Shown here in pieces: positions 62,201 through 64,000 of a stretch of 64,000 nt of DNA. The notes under the pieces are model-generated. The model was not told the origin of the DNA and ran no database searches. It saw only the letters and a program-made list of their open reading frames with translations. This DNA is from Citrobacter arsenatis (GTDB taxonomy: Bacteria; Pseudomonadota; Gammaproteobacteria; Enterobacterales; Enterobacteriaceae), in contig NZ_CP037864.1 in assembly GCF_004353845.1 (NCBI RefSeq), positions 1,240,001 through 1,304,000 on the forward strand, read 5' to 3'. Position 1 is the first letter of the stretch, and the number at the start of each line of letters is the position of its first letter. The position numbers and the translations under genes were made by a program.

Positions 62201-62582
62201 GCTCTCCGATACCACCACGCGTCTGGTGATCCGCATTGGCGTGGCCTATGGTTCTGATCTGGACAAAGTGAAGAAAGTGCTGCTGCAGGCGGCGATGGAA
62301 CACCCGAAAGTTATGCACGATCCGGAGCCTGCGGTGTTCTTTACCGCTTTCGGTGCCAGTACGCTGGATCATGAACTGCGTTTATACGTACGTGAACTGC
62401 GCGATCGTAGTCATACGGTTGATGAACTTAACCGGGCGGTCGATCGTTTGTGCCGTGAAAACGACATTGATATCGCCTTTAACCAGCTTGAAGTGCACCT
62501 GCATAACGCGAAAGGTGACACCGTGACCGAGGTTAAGCGCGACATCATCAAAGGTGACGATCCGACGCCTTCGGTAAGTTAA
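59217..62582 (+). CDS. mscK: Potassium-dependent mechanosensitive channel MscK
   Basis: Large inner-membrane channel of the MscS superfamily that opens under membrane tension and high external potassium. ATG 59217 (MTMLQLYKRSQHLIAI) gives 1121 residues, the E. coli length within one; the open frame to 59172 is not favoured. A signal peptide ends near SSAFARA. A long coiled-coil periplasmic region (about 35-480) precedes eleven membrane segments. The MscS pore helix is in SVGLGFGLQEIFGNFVSGLIILFERPVRIGDTV. The C-terminal beta domain has RIRATTITDFDRKEVIIPN. Confidence 0.97.
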   Translation: MTMLQLYKRSQHLIAITILFFILLVSCQSSAFARAQQSGELPTKADIQSQLDTLNKQKDLSAQDKLVQQDLIDTIATLDKIDRVKDETVQLRQKVAQVPEKMRQATDALNSLSDVDNDDETRKTLSTLSLRQLESRVAQVLDDLQSSQNDLAAYNSQLVSLQTQPERVQNAMYTASQQMQQIRNRLDGTNVGEAALRPSQQVLLQAQQALLNAQIDQQRKSLEGNTVLQDTLQKQRDYVTANSNRLEHQLQLLQEAVNSKRLTLTEKTAQEAVTPDEAERIQSNPLVKQELDVNHQLSQRLIAATENGNSLMQQNIKVKNWLDRALQSERNIKEQIAVLKGSLLLSRILYQQQQTLPSADELADMTNRIADLRLEQFEVNQQRDALFQNDAFVAKLEEGHSNEVNPEVHDALMQVVDMRRELLDQLNKQLGNQLMMAINLQINQQQLMSVSKNLKGILTQQIFWVNSNRPMDWDWIKAFPQTLKDQFKSMKITVNWEKAWPAVFIAFLAGLPLLLIAGLIRWRLKWLKEYQAKLAAAVGNLRNDSQLNTPKAILIDLIRALPACLIILAVGLILLTMQLNISDLLWAFSKKMTVFWLVFGLCWKVLEKDGVAIRHFGMPAQQTSHWRRQIVRISLALLPLNFWSVIAELSPLNLMDDVLGQVVIFLNLLLIAFLVWPMCRESWRDKESHGLRLVTITVLSIIPIALMVLTATGYFYTTLRLAGRWIETVYLVILWNLLYQTVLRGLSVAARRIAWRRALARRQNLVKEGAEGAEPQEEPTIALEQVNQQTLRITMLVMVALFGVLFWAIWSDLITVFSYLDSITLWHYNGTEAGAAVVKDVTMGSLLFAIIASMVAWALIRNLPGLLEVLVLSRLKMRQGASYAITTILNYAIIAIGAMTVFGSLGVSWDKLQWLAAALSVGLGFGLQEIFGNFVSGLIILFERPVRIGDTVTIGTFSGTVSKIRIRATTITDFDRKEVIIPNKAFVTERLINWSLSDTTTRLVIRIGVAYGSDLDKVKKVLLQAAMEHPKVMHDPEPAVFFTAFGASTLDHELRLYVRELRDRSHTVDELNRAVDRLCRENDIDIAFNQLEVHLHNAKGDTVTEVKRDIIKGDDPTPSVS

Positions 62583-62592
62583 TAGAAAAACT

Positions 62593-62651
62593 CATCAGGC
62601 CTGCTAGCTTCGATTCATTCGTAGGCCTGATAAGTGCAACGCCATCAGGCA
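62593..62651. repeat. REP pair, diverged
   Basis: ATCAGGCCTGCTAG and CGTAGGCCTGATAAGTGCAACGCCATCAGGC, a REP-type inverted pair with A for C changes, between the convergent genes mscK and rsmS. Confidence 0.75.
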
Positions 62652-62653
62652 TT

Positions 62654-62818
62654 TCAGCTGTAGCGCTTTTTTGAAGAAGAGAGCTGTTTCTTTTCGTAAT
62701 CCCGTTTAACAATCTCCAGCGCTTTCAGTACGGTTTCAGGCGCAACCTGATTTTCCTCAAGTAAAACAATCAAATCAACGGCCAGTTTGACCTCGTCCGG
62801 GGCGTTCTCTAATGACAT
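62654..62818 (-). CDS. rsmS: Replication/DUF2496 protein RsmS (YbaM)
   Basis: Tiny acidic/basic protein of 54 residues. ATG 62818 (MSLENAPDEVKLAVDLIVLLEENQ) fits the 53-residue E. coli YbaM; a longer frame to 62887 runs into priC. The function of YbaM/RsmS is not well known; the Pectobacterium homologue was reported to affect secondary metabolism and virulence. It lies 14 bases downstream of priC, so cotranscribed. Confidence 0.88.
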   Translation of the reverse strand: MSLENAPDEVKLAVDLIVLLEENQVAPETVLKALEIVKRDYEKKQLSSSKKRYS

Positions 62819-62832
62819 AAATTCTCCGGGGA

Positions 62833-63360
62833 TTATCGGGTTAAACGCGCCAGCACGTTTTCTATTCTTGCCAGTGCATGACGACAACGCGCCAGTCGCG
62901 CCTCGAATGCTTCTACTTCACGATGCAGTTTTTGCTGTTCTTCAAAGCCGGTAGCTTGAGCCAGGCGCTCTTTGCGTTCTCGCGTCATTTCGACCAAACG
63001 GCGTTCAAACTCCTGGTGTTGAACCCGCTTACGCTGCCAGCGTGCCAGGCCTGGAGAGGCGCTATCCCACTCGCGGAGCGACCAACTGGCGGTTTCACGT
63101 GAAATCGCCTCTAACTGTGAGGCAAGGTGTTCCGCAAGCCAGCTAATTTGTGGTAGTTGTTGTTGTTCCACTGCGCGGCGCAGGGCCGCGAGATTATCAT
63201 CAGCTTCATCCAGGCAGGCCTGTAGCAACGTGCTACGGGTGTGAAACAGATGCCTGTCAAAGCGGGCGCTAAGCGTTGCATGGTGCGCCAGCGGAGCACA
63301 GCGCTGGCGCAGGCGGTTAAGCTGGTTTTCGAGCGTCTGTAGCAGCATGACGGTTTTCAC
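62833..63360 (-). CDS. priC: Primosomal replication protein N'' (PriC)
   Basis: Helps reload DnaB helicase at stalled replication forks that lack a leading strand. It has 175 residues as in E. coli and is mainly helical and Arg-rich (WSLREWDSASPGLARWQRKRVQHQEFERRLVEMTRERKERL). The C-terminus FEARLARCRHALARIENVLARLTR is the family block. It diverges from ybaN by about 70 bases. Confidence 0.96.
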   Translation of the reverse strand: MKTVMLLQTLENQLNRLRQRCAPLAHHATLSARFDRHLFHTRSTLLQACLDEADDNLAALRRAVEQQQLPQISWLAEHLASQLEAISRETASWSLREWDSASPGLARWQRKRVQHQEFERRLVEMTRERKERLAQATGFEEQQKLHREVEAFEARLARCRHALARIENVLARLTR

Positions 63361-63429
63361 GACAACACTCCGATGAAAATGAGAACTGTTATGCTAAAGT
63401 AGCGATTCTCTGTGTTAAGTACTCATATT

Positions 63430-63807
63430 ATGCAACGCATTATTCTAATCATCATTGGCTGGATAGCGGTAGTGTTAGGCACGCTGGGCGTAGTATTGCC
63501 TTTGTTGCCCACGACGCCGTTTATCCTGCTGGCCGCCTGGTGTTTTGCTCGCTCATCGCCGCGTTTTCACGACTGGTTGCTGTACCGTTCGTGGTTCGGC
63601 GGATATCTGCGCCACTGGCAAAAACACCGTGCTATGCCGCCGGGAGCGAAGCCGCGCGCTATTTTGTTGATCCTGGTGACGTTTGGTATTTCACTCTGGA
63701 TGGTCAATATGATGTGGGTGCGCGGCCTGCTGCTGGTTATTCTCGCCTGTTTACTGATTTTTATGTGGCGGATCCCAGTGATTGATGAAAAACAACAAAA
63801 GCAGTAA
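63430..63807 (+). CDS. ybaN: Inner-membrane protein YbaN (DUF454)
   Basis: 125 residues from ATG 63430 (MQRIILIIIGWIAVVLG), as in E. coli. It has about three membrane segments, and the family pattern GTLGVVLPLLPTTPFILLAAWCFARSSPRFHDWL. The function is unknown; the family is widespread. In the usual gene order apt follows. Confidence 0.94.
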   Translation: MQRIILIIIGWIAVVLGTLGVVLPLLPTTPFILLAAWCFARSSPRFHDWLLYRSWFGGYLRHWQKHRAMPPGAKPRAILLILVTFGISLWMVNMMWVRGLLLVILACLLIFMWRIPVIDEKQQKQ

Positions 63808-63929
63808 ACCGCAATAATCGCTGTTGCAATTGTCTCTCACAGCCAGTAAATTCGACCGTTTTCGAGCACAGGCGCAGATGGTCAAAGGTTAAGCAAGTGT
63901 AACCCTGGCCCTTAATATAGACACAAAAT

Positions 63930-64000
63930 CATTCAAGCTACGTCGAGGCGGCAACTGAATGAATCCCCGGAGCTTACATCAGTAAGTGACTGGGATGAAT
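63930..64000. repeat. ERIC (IRU) element, cut by the window end
   Basis: TTCAAGCTACGTCGAGGCGGCAACTGAATGAATCCCCGGAGCTTACATCAGTAAGTGACTGGGATGAAT: this is the ERIC centre in the opposite orientation to the copies at 19857 and 32374. The right half lies outside the window. The rest of 63808-63929 is noncoding, presumably the apt promoter side. Confidence 0.88.

Overview
This window is chromosomal DNA from a member of the Enterobacteriaceae close to Escherichia, Citrobacter and Salmonella. Nearly every gene has an obvious Escherichia coli K-12 counterpart of the same length and in the same order, from ribD to the gene before apt (the 9-10 min region). REP/BIME and ERIC repeats fill the intergenic gaps. 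Several insertions relative to K-12, including a Salmonella-type cdsH beside decR, make Citrobacter or a near relative the most likely host. That genus call is an inference from memory of gene order, not from a search.

Layout. 1-3281: riboflavin, transcription and thiamin operon (ribD 3' end, ribH, nusB, thiL, pgpA). 3419-7478: leftward yajO and the isoprenoid operon xseB-ispA-dxs. 7687-9135: thiI. 9236-13910: a leftward periplasmic protein absent from K-12, then yajL-panE, yajQ (rightward) and yajR. 13979-14520: an A+T-rich two-gene insertion (small membrane protein plus DUF1493 protein). 14616-22092: cyoABCDE, an ERIC element, ampG and yajG. 22399-32314: growth-phase and proteostasis block bolA, tig, clpP, clpX, lon, hupB, ppiD, ybaV. 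32524-41717: fadM, queC, ybaE, cof, cdsH/decR and the ABC exporter pair mdlAB. 41966-45683: glnK-amtB under a clear sigma-54 promoter, then tesB, ybaY and atl. 45835-45948: ffs (4.5S RNA). 46138-48808: an accessory block with a ribbon-helix-helix protein plus a small partner, and a divergent MocR regulator/YczE membrane protein pair. 48873-53441: ybaA, pdeB, the zinc-free ribosomal proteins L31B/L36B, ylaC, maa, hha and tomB. 53932-63807: the acrAB/acrR efflux locus, mscK, rsmS-priC and ybaN. The window ends inside an ERIC element upstream of where apt is expected.

How it works together. The core is housekeeping: cofactor synthesis (riboflavin, thiamin, isoprenoids, pantothenate, queuosine), terminal oxidase assembly, peptidoglycan recycling, chaperone/protease quality control, ammonium sensing, SRP RNA and multidrug efflux. 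Control signals that can be read directly include heat-shock-like promoters at clpP and lon, the bolA gearbox promoter, the sigma-54 promoter and a probable NtrC site at glnK, a putative Zur box at rpmE2, and the AcrR operator and marbox at acrAB/acrR.

The least explained parts are the small operon at 46138-46604, preceded by three identical heptamers at exact 11-base spacing; the DUF1493 pair at 13979-14520; the six-cysteine DUF3298-like periplasmic protein at 9236-10291; and the MocR/YczE pair with a 22-base near-palindrome next to the regulator start codon. No CRISPR array, tRNA, transposase, integrase or prophage gene was seen.
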